5,272 bases of DNA, from assembly GCA_937969125.1 (NCBI GenBank), contig CALBVA010000296.1, positions 1-5,272 of the forward strand, written 5' to 3'. The position numbers were made by a program, and so were the translations under genes. This stretch comes from an uncultured Verrucomicrobiales bacterium. GTDB lineage: Bacteria > Verrucomicrobiota > Verrucomicrobiia > Verrucomicrobiales > Akkermansiaceae. Shown piece after piece: positions 1 through 5,272 of this stretch. The notes beneath the pieces were generated by a model. The model worked only from the letters and a program-made list of their open reading frames with translations, was not told the DNA's origin and ran no database searches. Within the stretch, counting starts at the first letter, position 1. Each line of letters opens with the position of its first letter.

Positions 1-931
1 GAGCGCAGAATCTCCTGATCCCAAACCGCTCCGCATCGGAGTCCTCTCCCGGAATAAGAATCTCTATTCCACACGGACTCTGGTCAATGCCGCCGAAAAG
101 CGAGGTCATGATATCCGGGTGATCGATTACCTCCGCTGTCACATGACGATCACGTCAATGCGCCCCAAAATTTTCCTGGGTGACGAGGAGTTGAAATTCG
201 ATGCCGTCATCCCCCGCATCGGAGCCTCCAATACCTTTTTCGGCACCGCAGTGGTCCGCCAGTTCGAGATGATGGGCACTTACCCGCTCGTGGAATCGGT
301 GGCTATTAGCCGCTCGCGGGACAAGCTGCGCTCGCTCCAGCTTCTGGCGCGGAAAGGAATCGGCCTTCCAGTCACCGCTTTCGCCCACGATTCCAAGGCC
401 ACCGGTCATTTGATTAAGTCCTGTGGTGGCGCCCCTCTGGTCATTAAACTTCTCGAAGGCACCCAAGGGGTTGGGGTGGTTCTCGCGGAGACTCAGAAGG
501 CTGCCGAGTCAGTCATCGAGGCCTTCCGCGGGCTGGATGCTCACATTCTCGCCCAGGAATTCATCAAGGAGGCCGGCGGCGCGGACATCCGCTGCCTCGT
601 CGTCGGAGGTAAGGTGGTCGCTGCGATGAAGCGGCAGGGAAAGGAGGGTGAATTCCGCTCAAATCTCCACCGCGGTGGCTCCGCAGAAGTCGTCAAAATC
701 ACCCCCGAGGAACGCTCCACCGCAGTGCGCGCAGCCAGCGTGATGGGCCTGAATGTCGCAGGAGTCGATCTCCTGCGCTCGAATCACGGACCTGTCGTGA
801 TGGAGGTCAATTCATCCCCGGGGCTGGAAGGAATCGAGACCGCCACCGGCAAGGATATCGGCGGCAAGATCATCGAGTTCATCGAAAAGAATGCCGCCTC
901 CAAGCGTGTCGGCACCCGAGGCAAGGGATAA
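1..931 (+). CDS. rimK: RimK-type ATP-grasp L-glutamate ligase (ribosomal protein S6 modification), 5' end cut by window edge
   Basis: The product should be a cytoplasmic ATP-grasp ligase that adds glutamate to the C-terminus of ribosomal protein S6 or a similar substrate. The frame is open from base 2 and gives 309 residues before the TAA at 929-931. Fragment residues 10-50 match the RimK N-terminal fold (LSRN, YSTR and VIDYLRC stretches). FDAVIPRIGAS, RQFEMMGTYPL and SRDKLRSLQLLARKG follow. The glycine-rich ATP loop LLEGTQGVGVVLAE is near residues 150-163, and DIRCLVVGG and FRSNLHRGG come after it. D256, E268 and N270 (in GVDLL and MEVNSSPGLEG) correspond to the Mg-binding residues of the family. 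Match to the E. coli RimK pattern, recalled from memory, is close and collinear. RimK normally begins at about fragment residue 10, and no ATG, GTG or TTG lies nearby. The GTG at 119 would remove the N-terminal fold and is not the start. The protein therefore has an N-terminal extension or an upstream fused domain. The downstream genes look functionally unrelated. Confidence 0.93.
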   Translation, partial: SAESPDPKPLRIGVLSRNKNLYSTRTLVNAAEKRGHDIRVIDYLRCHMTITSMRPKIFLGDEELKFDAVIPRIGASNTFFGTAVVRQFEMMGTYPLVESVAISRSRDKLRSLQLLARKGIGLPVTAFAHDSKATGHLIKSCGGAPLVIKLLEGTQGVGVVLAETQKAAESVIEAFRGLDAHILAQEFIKEAGGADIRCLVVGGKVVAAMKRQGKEGEFRSNLHRGGSAEVVKITPEERSTAVRAASVMGLNVAGVDLLRSNHGPVVMEVNSSPGLEGIETATGKDIGGKIIEFIEKNAASKRVGTRGKG

Positions 932-1012
932 TTGACAGGCAGCCGCTCGGCAGCGGACGCGGGGTGGCAATTCCCCACTTGCTCCGGATGCTGGAAAGAC
1001 TACATTTCAGTC

Positions 1013-1201
1013 ATGCGCCTGACTGCTCCCGCACTTCTTTCCCTCACCCTGTTCGTCTTCACCTCCTGCTCGGACAGCGTCCGCACTGCTGAACGCCGTC
1101 CGATCCCGCCAAAAGGATCCGACGATTCATATATGCCCTGGAATACCCCCCGAGCCGGCGAAGGAGCCGGCGGGTTCGGAGGCTTGCTCGAAGGAAGATA
1201 A
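1013..1201 (+). CDS. Small lipoprotein A (62 aa), first gene of lipoprotein-lipoprotein-kinase cluster
   Basis: Function unknown. The 62-residue product starts with an Arg, then a hydrophobic stretch (residues 5-16), then the lipobox-like FTSC with the lipidation cysteine at C19. Phe at -3 is less usual than Leu, but T-S-C fits. The mature part is about 44 residues: a basic/proline section (RRPIPPK, 28-34), a DDSYMPWNTP motif (37-46) and a glycine-rich tail (49-61). I chose ATG 1013 because the signal peptide begins there. A TTG at 932 would add 27 residues in front of the signal and hide it. A weak GGAAAG lies 14 bases upstream. The next gene is a second small lipoprotein 8 bases away with the same PWN motif, so the two are probably co-transcribed and related. 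It is likely membrane-anchored and periplasm-facing. The lipoprotein call is fairly safe; no role can be read from the sequence. Confidence 0.75.
   Translation: MRLTAPALLSLTLFVFTSCSDSVRTAERRPIPPKGSDDSYMPWNTPRAGEGAGGFGGLLEGR
1154..1171 (+). repeat. GC-only hairpin inside the 3' end of lipoprotein A
   Basis: GCCGGC occurs at 1154-1159 and again at 1166-1171, separated by GAAGGA. Because GCCGGC is its own reverse complement, the two copies form a perfect 6-bp GC stem with a 6-base loop in the mRNA. The 9-base unit GAGCCGGCG is also directly repeated at 1152-1160 and 1164-1172. It encodes two Ala-Gly pairs in the glycine-rich tail. The stem ends 38 bases before the start of lipoprotein B. A role in mRNA folding is possible, but low-complexity coding is an adequate explanation. 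Confidence 0.4.
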
Positions 1202-1209
1202 GCGGAATC

Positions 1210-1350
1210 ATGAAGCTTGTATTTCTTCTCTTTGCAGTAGTCACCTTGACCTCCTGTGGAAGTTCTGCCACTGAATCCGACAAACCATGGAATGATCCCT
1301 CCATCGCGCCTCGCCCCACTGGTCCGGGCGGGATCTTCGATAACCGATAG
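1210..1350 (+). CDS. Small lipoprotein B (46 aa), paralogue-like partner of the upstream lipoprotein
   Basis: Function unknown. This 46-residue product begins MK, has a hydrophobic core at residues 3-13 and a textbook lipobox LTSC with the lipidation cysteine at C16. The mature peptide is only about 31 residues: a short Ser/Thr-rich linker, DKPWNDP at 24-30, then a Pro/Gly-rich end (APRPTGPGGIFDNR). Lipoprotein A shares the order cysteine, linker, PWNxP, Gly-Gly plus a hydrophobic residue, and a terminal Arg. Tandem duplication followed by divergence is therefore likely. The purine-rich AAGGAAG at 1191-1197 lies 12 bases before ATG 1210, so it is a weak ribosome binding site at best. Translational coupling to the preceding TAA (1199-1201) is plausible. 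The kinase GTG is only 5 bases after the TAG. Despite its size, the signal peptide, lipobox and gene packing support a real gene. Confidence 0.75.
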   Translation: MKLVFLLFAVVTLTSCGSSATESDKPWNDPSIAPRPTGPGGIFDNR

Positions 1351-1355
1351 CACGA

Positions 1356-3572
1356 GTGAGCGACTCCCCTGCAGAAGAGCCCGACTACGAAGCCTGCGCG
1401 GGCTGCGGCGAGCTGCTTGATCTCACCACCTTCGGTCCTTTCGAGACTGCGATCTGTCCGCACTGCTCGGTCGAGACCCACGTCAAACGGGACTTTGGCC
1501 AATACCGACTCGAACGGAAATATGCCGTCGGCGGGATGAGCGTGATCTTCGTGGGCTGGGACCTCACCCTGAATCGCGAAGTGGCGATCAAAGTCCTCAA
1601 CGAGGAGTATTGCCACGATGAGGTCCGCATTCAGGCCTTCGAAAATGAGGCCCGCCTCACCGCTCAAGTCAGCCACCCGAATGTCGTCAAGGTCTATGCC
1701 GTCGGTCGTGCCTACGGACGATTCTACCTCGTCATGGAGCTGCTGGAGGGGCGTTCCTTCGAAAGCATCATCTCGAAACGCGGCGCCCTCCCGGAAGATG
1801 AGGTGATCAATGTCGCCCTCCAGGTCGCAGCTGGACTTCAGGCCGCCAAGTCCGCCGGAATGATTCATCGCGATGTCAAACCGGGGAATATTCTCATCGA
1901 TGAAGACGGGCTCGCGAAGCTCCTCGATTTCGGCCTCGCCCTCATCACCCAGGACGGCAATGCCCAGGCCCAGGAAATCTGGGCCACTCCCTACTACGTC
2001 CCTCCGGAAGCGCTCGAACGTGGAATCGAAGACTTCCGAAGCGATATCTACGCCTTCGGCGCGACCCTCTACCACGCCCTCGCCGGTCGCCCTCCTTTTG
2101 AGTCCACCTCGAGCGCCAATAACGTCCTCCGCCGGGCCAAGCAGACCGTCCCCCGCCTCACCAAAGTGGCACCCTGGATCGGAGCCGATACCGGCGAAGC
2201 GATTGACCGCATGATGGCCTTCAATCCCGATCATCGTTGGGCCAGCTATGAGGACGTCATTCAGGCCCTCGAAGTCGCCCGGCGAAATGTCGGCTCCGTC
2301 GCCCCCACCCCCATCCACGGAAAGGGACGATTGAAACGCCGGAAGAAGGGGCGATTAAAAGGAGCCATCGCTGCCCTCTGCCTTCTTGGAATCACTGCCG
2401 GGCTCGCCGTCTGGCAGCCGTGGAAAAAAACAAAACCCATCGCCTCCGAACCTGCGGTGGATCTTCCCGAAGAGGAAGCGGAGGTCATTTTTAATCCCGG
2501 CCTCACTGAAAACGCTAACCCTCTCTGGCAGAAAGCGCGAGACCTCGTAAAGCAGGACAAATTCCAGGAAGCCACCACTCTCTTCCGGAAACTTTCCCGT
2601 CACAAACAACTCTCTACACGGAGCCAAGCTTGGGCTGCGCTTGAAGGATCGGTCACCGCGAATTTCGACGGCCAACCCGGACCAGCAAAGCAACTCGCCC
2701 GCTACGCCACCCGCCTCCTCGAAAGCCTCAAAGAACCTGCCGAGAGCGACACCAAGCTCGCCCACTTCTCACGCACCCTCACCCGCCCGGAGCCACCGGA
2801 GGCCCATGACTTCCCCGGGGAGCCATCCGACCTCACCAGCGCCATGGGAACCCTTGCCCTGAGCTTGAAGCAGTGGTCACAGGGGCAGATTGCCGCATCT
2901 CTTCCCAATTTCGCCCAGGTCCGCGATTCGCAGCTGGAACCAGAGTTCGAGTGGTTCCGCATCTATCAAAACCTCTGCGACCGATACCTCGCCGATGGCC
3001 AAATTCTCCGACCTTTCGACGCCCCCGGCAATCCTGCCAATGAAGCAGAAGCCAGCGCTCTGATCCAGAACTGCCGCGAAGCACAAAAGACCTTGCAGAC
3101 AAAAGGTCGCGCTAAGCTGAACCTCCGCGCCCGCATCATCCACGCGACCCGTTTACGGAAAGGCTTTCGCGAAGCACCACCTGAAACCCAGAACATGCAG
3201 TGGTCCGCGCTCGTGACCCGGATCACCAAATTAGGGAAAACAGGCCGCTTCGATCAAATTCTCGAAATCCTCGATGACGCACCTGCCGACGCCTCCACTG
3301 ATGCTCTCTGGGCCTGGCAATACCTGACCACCCGTGCGAAAGGATTCCTCAAGGACCTCGGCGAAAATCAAGAAGGCGATGCCACCGCTCTCCTCATCCG
3401 GCACTCGAAAATCCGCCCCGCAGACGACCGAAAAATGCGCATCCGTGCCATCGCATTCGCCTGGCTCAGCGGCCTCACTACGGAGGCCGAGGAAGAAGCC
3501 GAGGAACTCGCCGCCAGTGATCCGGACTTTCTTCAGGACTGGAAGCGCGTCCTCGTCGGCACCTCACAATGA
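1356..3572 (+). CDS. Membrane-anchored Hanks-type Ser/Thr protein kinase with N-terminal zinc ribbon and C-terminal helical periplasmic domain
   Basis: The 738-residue product should phosphorylate Ser/Thr of cytoplasmic proteins in response to an envelope signal. Domain order: a zinc-ribbon-like segment with C14/C17 and C34/C37; a kinase domain at about 50-310; a very basic juxtamembrane stretch (RLKRRKKGRLK); one transmembrane helix at about 336-353; and about 380 residues predicted outside the cytoplasm. Kinase motifs are the VAIK lysine K79, helix-C E98, HRDVKPGN with D173 and N178, DFG at 191-193, and PPE (216-218) in place of APE. The glycine loop is AVGGMS rather than GxGGMG, so two glycines are replaced. 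The catalytic residues are all present, so I expect an active enzyme. The outer half is helical and TPR-like (for example 388-420), with low-complexity Glu/Ala helices at the end. Start: GTG 1356 is the only usual start between the in-frame stop at 1341 and the zinc ribbon. It has no clear Shine-Dalgarno, and its 5-base distance from the lipoprotein stop suggests coupling. The substrate is unknown. Confidence 0.95.
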   Translation: MSDSPAEEPDYEACAGCGELLDLTTFGPFETAICPHCSVETHVKRDFGQYRLERKYAVGGMSVIFVGWDLTLNREVAIKVLNEEYCHDEVRIQAFENEARLTAQVSHPNVVKVYAVGRAYGRFYLVMELLEGRSFESIISKRGALPEDEVINVALQVAAGLQAAKSAGMIHRDVKPGNILIDEDGLAKLLDFGLALITQDGNAQAQEIWATPYYVPPEALERGIEDFRSDIYAFGATLYHALAGRPPFESTSSANNVLRRAKQTVPRLTKVAPWIGADTGEAIDRMMAFNPDHRWASYEDVIQALEVARRNVGSVAPTPIHGKGRLKRRKKGRLKGAIAALCLLGITAGLAVWQPWKKTKPIASEPAVDLPEEEAEVIFNPGLTENANPLWQKARDLVKQDKFQEATTLFRKLSRHKQLSTRSQAWAALEGSVTANFDGQPGPAKQLARYATRLLESLKEPAESDTKLAHFSRTLTRPEPPEAHDFPGEPSDLTSAMGTLALSLKQWSQGQIAASLPNFAQVRDSQLEPEFEWFRIYQNLCDRYLADGQILRPFDAPGNPANEAEASALIQNCREAQKTLQTKGRAKLNLRARIIHATRLRKGFREAPPETQNMQWSALVTRITKLGKTGRFDQILEILDDAPADASTDALWAWQYLTTRAKGFLKDLGENQEGDATALLIRHSKIRPADDRKMRIRAIAFAWLSGLTTEAEEEAEELAASDPDFLQDWKRVLVGTSQ

Positions 3573-3600
3573 GCCCCCCTGAAAGGGCGAACATCGCTCG

Positions 3601-3682
3601 AAACGCCTCATTGACCGCCCATATCACGGGAAGTCAAAAAAAGCGATTTTTGAGGCAGTTTTTTCTTGATGAAAACCGCCTC
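3601..3682 (+). repeat. Three-segment alternative-pairing element between the kinase gene and tRNA-Asn
   Basis: Segment A is AAACGCCTCA (3601-3610), segment B is TGAGGCAGTTTT (3651-3662) and segment C is AAAACCGCCTC (3672-3682). B pairs with C as a 10-bp hairpin with one A/C mismatch and a 9-base loop. B can instead pair with A as a 10-bp stem with one bulged A, enclosing 40 bases and running into the T6 tract at 3659-3664. A third option, TCAAAAA (3634-3640) with TTTTTGA (3647-3653), also uses the first bases of B. The folds are mutually exclusive. The layout resembles an attenuator or a kinase-mRNA 3' structure, but could equally be a protein-binding site with one inverted and one direct copy. 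No T-run follows the B:C hairpin, so it is not a standard terminator. The pairing is read directly from the sequence; the function is inference. Confidence 0.45.
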
Positions 3683-3715
3683 TCGCGACAAGTTCCGCCC
3701 GCACCGCAAGGTGAT

Positions 3716-3790
3716 TCCGGCGTAGCTCAGCGGTAGAGCGGGTGGCTGTTAACCACTAGGTCCTTGGTTCGATCCCAAGCGCCGGAGCCA
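3716..3790 (+). tRNA. tRNA-Asn (anticodon GUU), CCA encoded
   Basis: All parts of the cloverleaf are present. The acceptor stem is TCCGGCG (3716-3722) with CGCCGGA (3780-3786), seven perfect pairs. The D stem is GCTC/GAGC (3725-3728, 3736-3739). The anticodon stem is GGTGG/CCACT (3741-3745, 3753-3757), with one G-U pair. The loop CTGTTAA has the anticodon GTT at 3748-3750. The variable loop is AGGTC. The T stem is CTTGG/CCAAG with loop TTCGATC. The discriminator base is G3787, as expected for Asn, and CCA is encoded at 3788-3790. It reads AAC/AAU codons. No clear promoter hexamers were recognised in the 140 bases upstream. A terminator follows 8 bases later, so this is a single-tRNA unit or the last gene of one. 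Confidence 0.98.
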
Positions 3791-3798
3791 ATTTTCCG

Positions 3799-3833
3799 AA
3801 AGCGGCCTTCTTGAAAAAGAAAGCCGCTTTTTT
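3799..3833 (+). terminator. Intrinsic terminator of the tRNA-Asn gene
   Basis: AAAGCGGC (3799-3806) pairs with GCCGCTTT (3823-3830). After one mismatch, TTCTT (3808-3812) pairs with AAGAA (3817-3821) to close a GAAA tetraloop (3813-3816). The stem runs into six T residues (3828-3833). It starts 8 bases after the CCA end, the expected place to end the tRNA transcript. The reverse strand lacks an equally good T-run after the stem, so it probably does not also serve the convergent ABC gene. Confidence 0.9.
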
Positions 3834-4237
3834 GTGACTAGAGGGTGGCAAAAATTGAATTGATTGGGCTAGAGAGATCGAATCTGCCCTCCATGTGGGT
3901 TGGATGGCAATTTCTGCGGTCGATCAAGCATGGCATGAGGTGAAGGGAACACACGAGACGATCCGAAAAATCCGGAAATTACTCAGAAACTATCCCAGCT
4001 CCCTACGCGAGAAATCAGACAAGCAGAATGAGTCCAAGAAGACTAATAACTAGCCCGATTTATTGATATCGGTCAGCTCACTCGGAGATTTTTTAACAGA
4101 CAGGGAAGCCCGTTACCGAATCATCCAGATAAACCTTACGCTTGGATCAGAAGGCATCTGCCAGACCTTTCAGATGCACCGAACAAACGACGCCACAAGG
4201 AAGAATTCGTGACAGTCTAAAGGAAAGTGCCGTCATT
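3834..4237. other. AT-richer region without a convincing gene, between tRNA-Asn and the convergent ABC gene
   Basis: About 47% GC by my count, against about 60-65% in sampled coding parts. The best small frame is ATG 3904 to TAG 4051-4053 on the plus strand (49 codons). Its product starts MAISAVDQAWHEVKG, is rich in Lys/Arg/Glu towards the end, and has no family I recognise. The frame stays open upstream to 3859, after a TGA at 3856, and there is no good ribosome binding site. It might be a decayed gene end. A small CCGAT/ATCGG stem lies at 4055-4072 and a T6 run at 4089-4094, not joined into a good terminator. I found no integrase, no insertion-sequence ends and no second copy of the tRNA 3' end. 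Confidence 0.6.
4154..4177 (-). repeat. Perfect 7-bp inverted repeat downstream of the ABC gene
   Basis: GCATCTG (4154-4160) and CAGATGC (4171-4177) are perfect reverse complements with a 10-base loop. On the minus strand they fall about 60 bases past the ABC stop codon, where a 3' hairpin would be expected. No T-run follows on that strand, so it is not a typical intrinsic terminator. It may be a transcript-end stem used with Rho or for RNA stability, or chance. Confidence 0.35.
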
Positions 4238-5272
4238 CTAGTCCAGCAACTGCGTCTCTGCAAGAAGGCGGTAGGTTCCGTCCGCAGCCATCAATTCAGA
4301 ATGAGTCCCGCTCTCCACGATGCGATGGTCATTGAGAACCAGAATCCGATCCGCACTCTTCACGGTGCCTAGGCGGTGCGCGATGATGAGGCTGGTACGG
4401 CCCTTCATTAATTCGTCGAGAGCCTCCTGAACGAGACGCTCGCTTTGTGAATCGAGAGCACTGGTCGCTTCGTCGAGAAGGAGGATTTTAGGATCGGCCA
4501 GGACAGCACGCGCGATGGCGATTCGCTGACGCTGACCACCGCTAAGCTTCACTCCGCGGGGACCGACCAGGGTATCGTAACCCTCTGGGAACTCATTGAT
4601 GAAGCTATCCGCGTTGGCCTTCTTCGCGGCAGAAGTGATCTCCTCCGCAGTGGCACCTGGGCGACCGTATTCGATATTCTCACGGACTGTCCCGCCAAAG
4701 AGAAGGACCTCCTGGGGAACAACCGCCATAGCCGCTCGGCGATCAGCGATGGCAATGTCACCCGCATCAGTGCCATCGAAAACGAGCTTTCCGGAATCAG
4801 GTTCGTAGAAGCCCAGAAGTAGGGAGAAGAGCGTGGACTTACCGGCACCGCTGGGGCCGACGATGGCGACGCGATCTCCCGGCTTAATGTCGAAATCAAT
4901 GCCATCCAGCACCTTCACATTTCGGGTGCCGGCGTAGGAGAAGGTGAGCTTGTTCGCTGAGAGAGCACCGGCCGGTTCGTGACCACCTGCAGGGCGTTCA
5001 TCTTCGAGATCATGACCCAGGATTTCTCGGATGCGTTCGGTGGCACCCTGGGTTTTTTGCAACTGCCCCATGATATCCGGAAAGGCTCCCAGCGAGGCAC
5101 CTACAAAGATGCTGAAAAGGATGAAGATGGTGAACTGCTTGCTGGTCAGTGAGCCGTCCGCGAGCATTCCGGCACCAAACCAGACGACCACCGAGATCGT
5201 GCCGAAGAGGATGAGAATGATGAAGCTGACAAAGGCAGCGCGAGCCTTAGCTCCTTTCAGAGTAGTTTCGAG
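4238..5272 (-). CDS. ABC exporter half-transporter (MsbA/lipid-A-exporter-like class), C-terminal part; N-terminus beyond window edge
   Basis: This is the C-terminal 344 residues of a type IV ABC exporter: the last two membrane helices of the permease domain plus the full ATPase domain. By fragment numbering, helices lie at about 12-37 and 47-65, followed by the linker helix (MGQLQKTQGATERIREIL). The ATPase has A-loop Tyr 113 (FSYAG), Walker A GPSGAGKST at 139-147, Q-loop Q187 (VVPQEVLLF), signature LSGGQRQR at 243-250, Walker B ILLLDE at 263-268 with catalytic Glu 268, D-loop SALD, and switch His 299 (AHR). All catalytic motifs are intact. Such half-transporters act as homo- or heterodimers in the inner membrane, exporting lipids, drugs or peptides; the substrate cannot be read from this part. 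The frame is open to the window edge, so the GTG near 5191 is internal and not the start. The gene is convergent with the tRNA-Asn unit, and no strong terminator was seen after its TAG (4238-4240). Confidence 0.95.
   Translation of the reverse strand, partial: LETTLKGAKARAAFVSFIILILFGTISVVVWFGAGMLADGSLTSKQFTIFILFSIFVGASLGAFPDIMGQLQKTQGATERIREILGHDLEDERPAGGHEPAGALSANKLTFSYAGTRNVKVLDGIDFDIKPGDRVAIVGPSGAGKSTLFSLLLGFYEPDSGKLVFDGTDAGDIAIADRRAAMAVVPQEVLLFGGTVRENIEYGRPGATAEEITSAAKKANADSFINEFPEGYDTLVGPRGVKLSGGQRQRIAIARAVLADPKILLLDEATSALDSQSERLVQEALDELMKGRTSLIIAHRLGTVKSADRILVLNDHRIVESGTHSELMAADGTYRLLAETQLLD

Noticed and set aside
932..937. TTGACA directly after the RimK stop as a -35 promoter box for the lipoprotein-kinase cluster
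   Set aside because: At 16-18 bases downstream the sequence is GC-rich with nothing like TATAAT. TTGCTC (979) with TACATT (1001) is also too weak to call.
932..1012. TTG at 932 as the start of lipoprotein A
   Set aside because: It would place 27 hydrophilic residues before an otherwise complete lipoprotein signal peptide; ATG 1013 explains the protein better.
1524..1553. Kinase as a pseudokinase because of the altered glycine loop
   Set aside because: The ATP-binding Lys, helix-C Glu, HRD Asp, metal-binding Asn and DFG Asp are all intact, so catalytic loss is not supported.
1059..2318. Long open frame (419 codons) on the minus strand opposite the kinase N-terminal half and the lipoproteins
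   Set aside because: It lies antisense to a kinase with all catalytic motifs. Its Gly/Asp/Glu-rich product shows no domain and is the usual mirror of GC-rich codon bias.
3573..3590. CCCT/AGGG hairpin (3577-3587) just after the kinase stop as its terminator
   Set aside because: The stem is only 4 bp with a 3-base loop and no T-run follows.
3611..3616. TTGACC as a -35 box for tRNA-Asn or another transcript
   Set aside because: No acceptable -10 box at normal spacing, and it is 100 bases from the tRNA.
4055..4094. Intrinsic terminator formed by the CCGAT/ATCGG stem and the T6 run
   Set aside because: Stem and T-run are separated by 16 bases and the stem is short, so they do not form a terminator together.
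4142..4372. Plus-strand frame of 76 codons starting TTG near 4142
   Set aside because: Most of it overlaps the 3' end of the ABC gene antisense, with no recognisable domain or start signal.

Overview
The window looks like bacterial chromosome from a GC-rich organism. Sampled coding stretches are about 60-65% GC, and the one long gene-free stretch is about 47%. A multi-domain Ser/Thr kinase with a zinc ribbon and a membrane anchor, tiny lipoproteins, weak or absent Shine-Dalgarno signals and a GTG start are all compatible with the PVC group. Verrucomicrobiota is my best guess, but nothing here proves it.

Layout of the plus strand: (i) the 3' part of a RimK-type ATP-grasp ligase (1-931), whose start lies beyond the window edge; (ii) an 81-base gap; (iii) a tight three-gene cluster made of two very small lipoproteins (1013-1201 and 1210-1350) and a 738-residue Ser/Thr protein kinase (1356-3572), with gaps of only 8 and 5 bases; (iv) a 143-base spacer holding three mutually complementary segments that can form alternative hairpins; (v) a tRNA-Asn(GUU) with encoded CCA (3716-3790), followed at once by a clear intrinsic terminator (3799-3833). 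Then comes about 400 bases of AT-richer DNA with no convincing gene (3834-4237). A convergent minus-strand ABC exporter subunit (4238-5272) runs off the right edge.

The genes probably fall into independent units: RimK (modification of ribosomal protein S6 or a related substrate), the lipoprotein-lipoprotein-kinase cluster (envelope signalling), the tRNA, and the ABC exporter. The part most worth attention is the cluster. The two lipoproteins look like diverged paralogues sharing a PWN motif and a glycine-rich tail, and they sit directly upstream of a kinase whose C-terminal half should face the periplasm. A functional link is an inference from this arrangement. I see no CRISPR array, insertion sequence, phage gene or riboswitch of known class.
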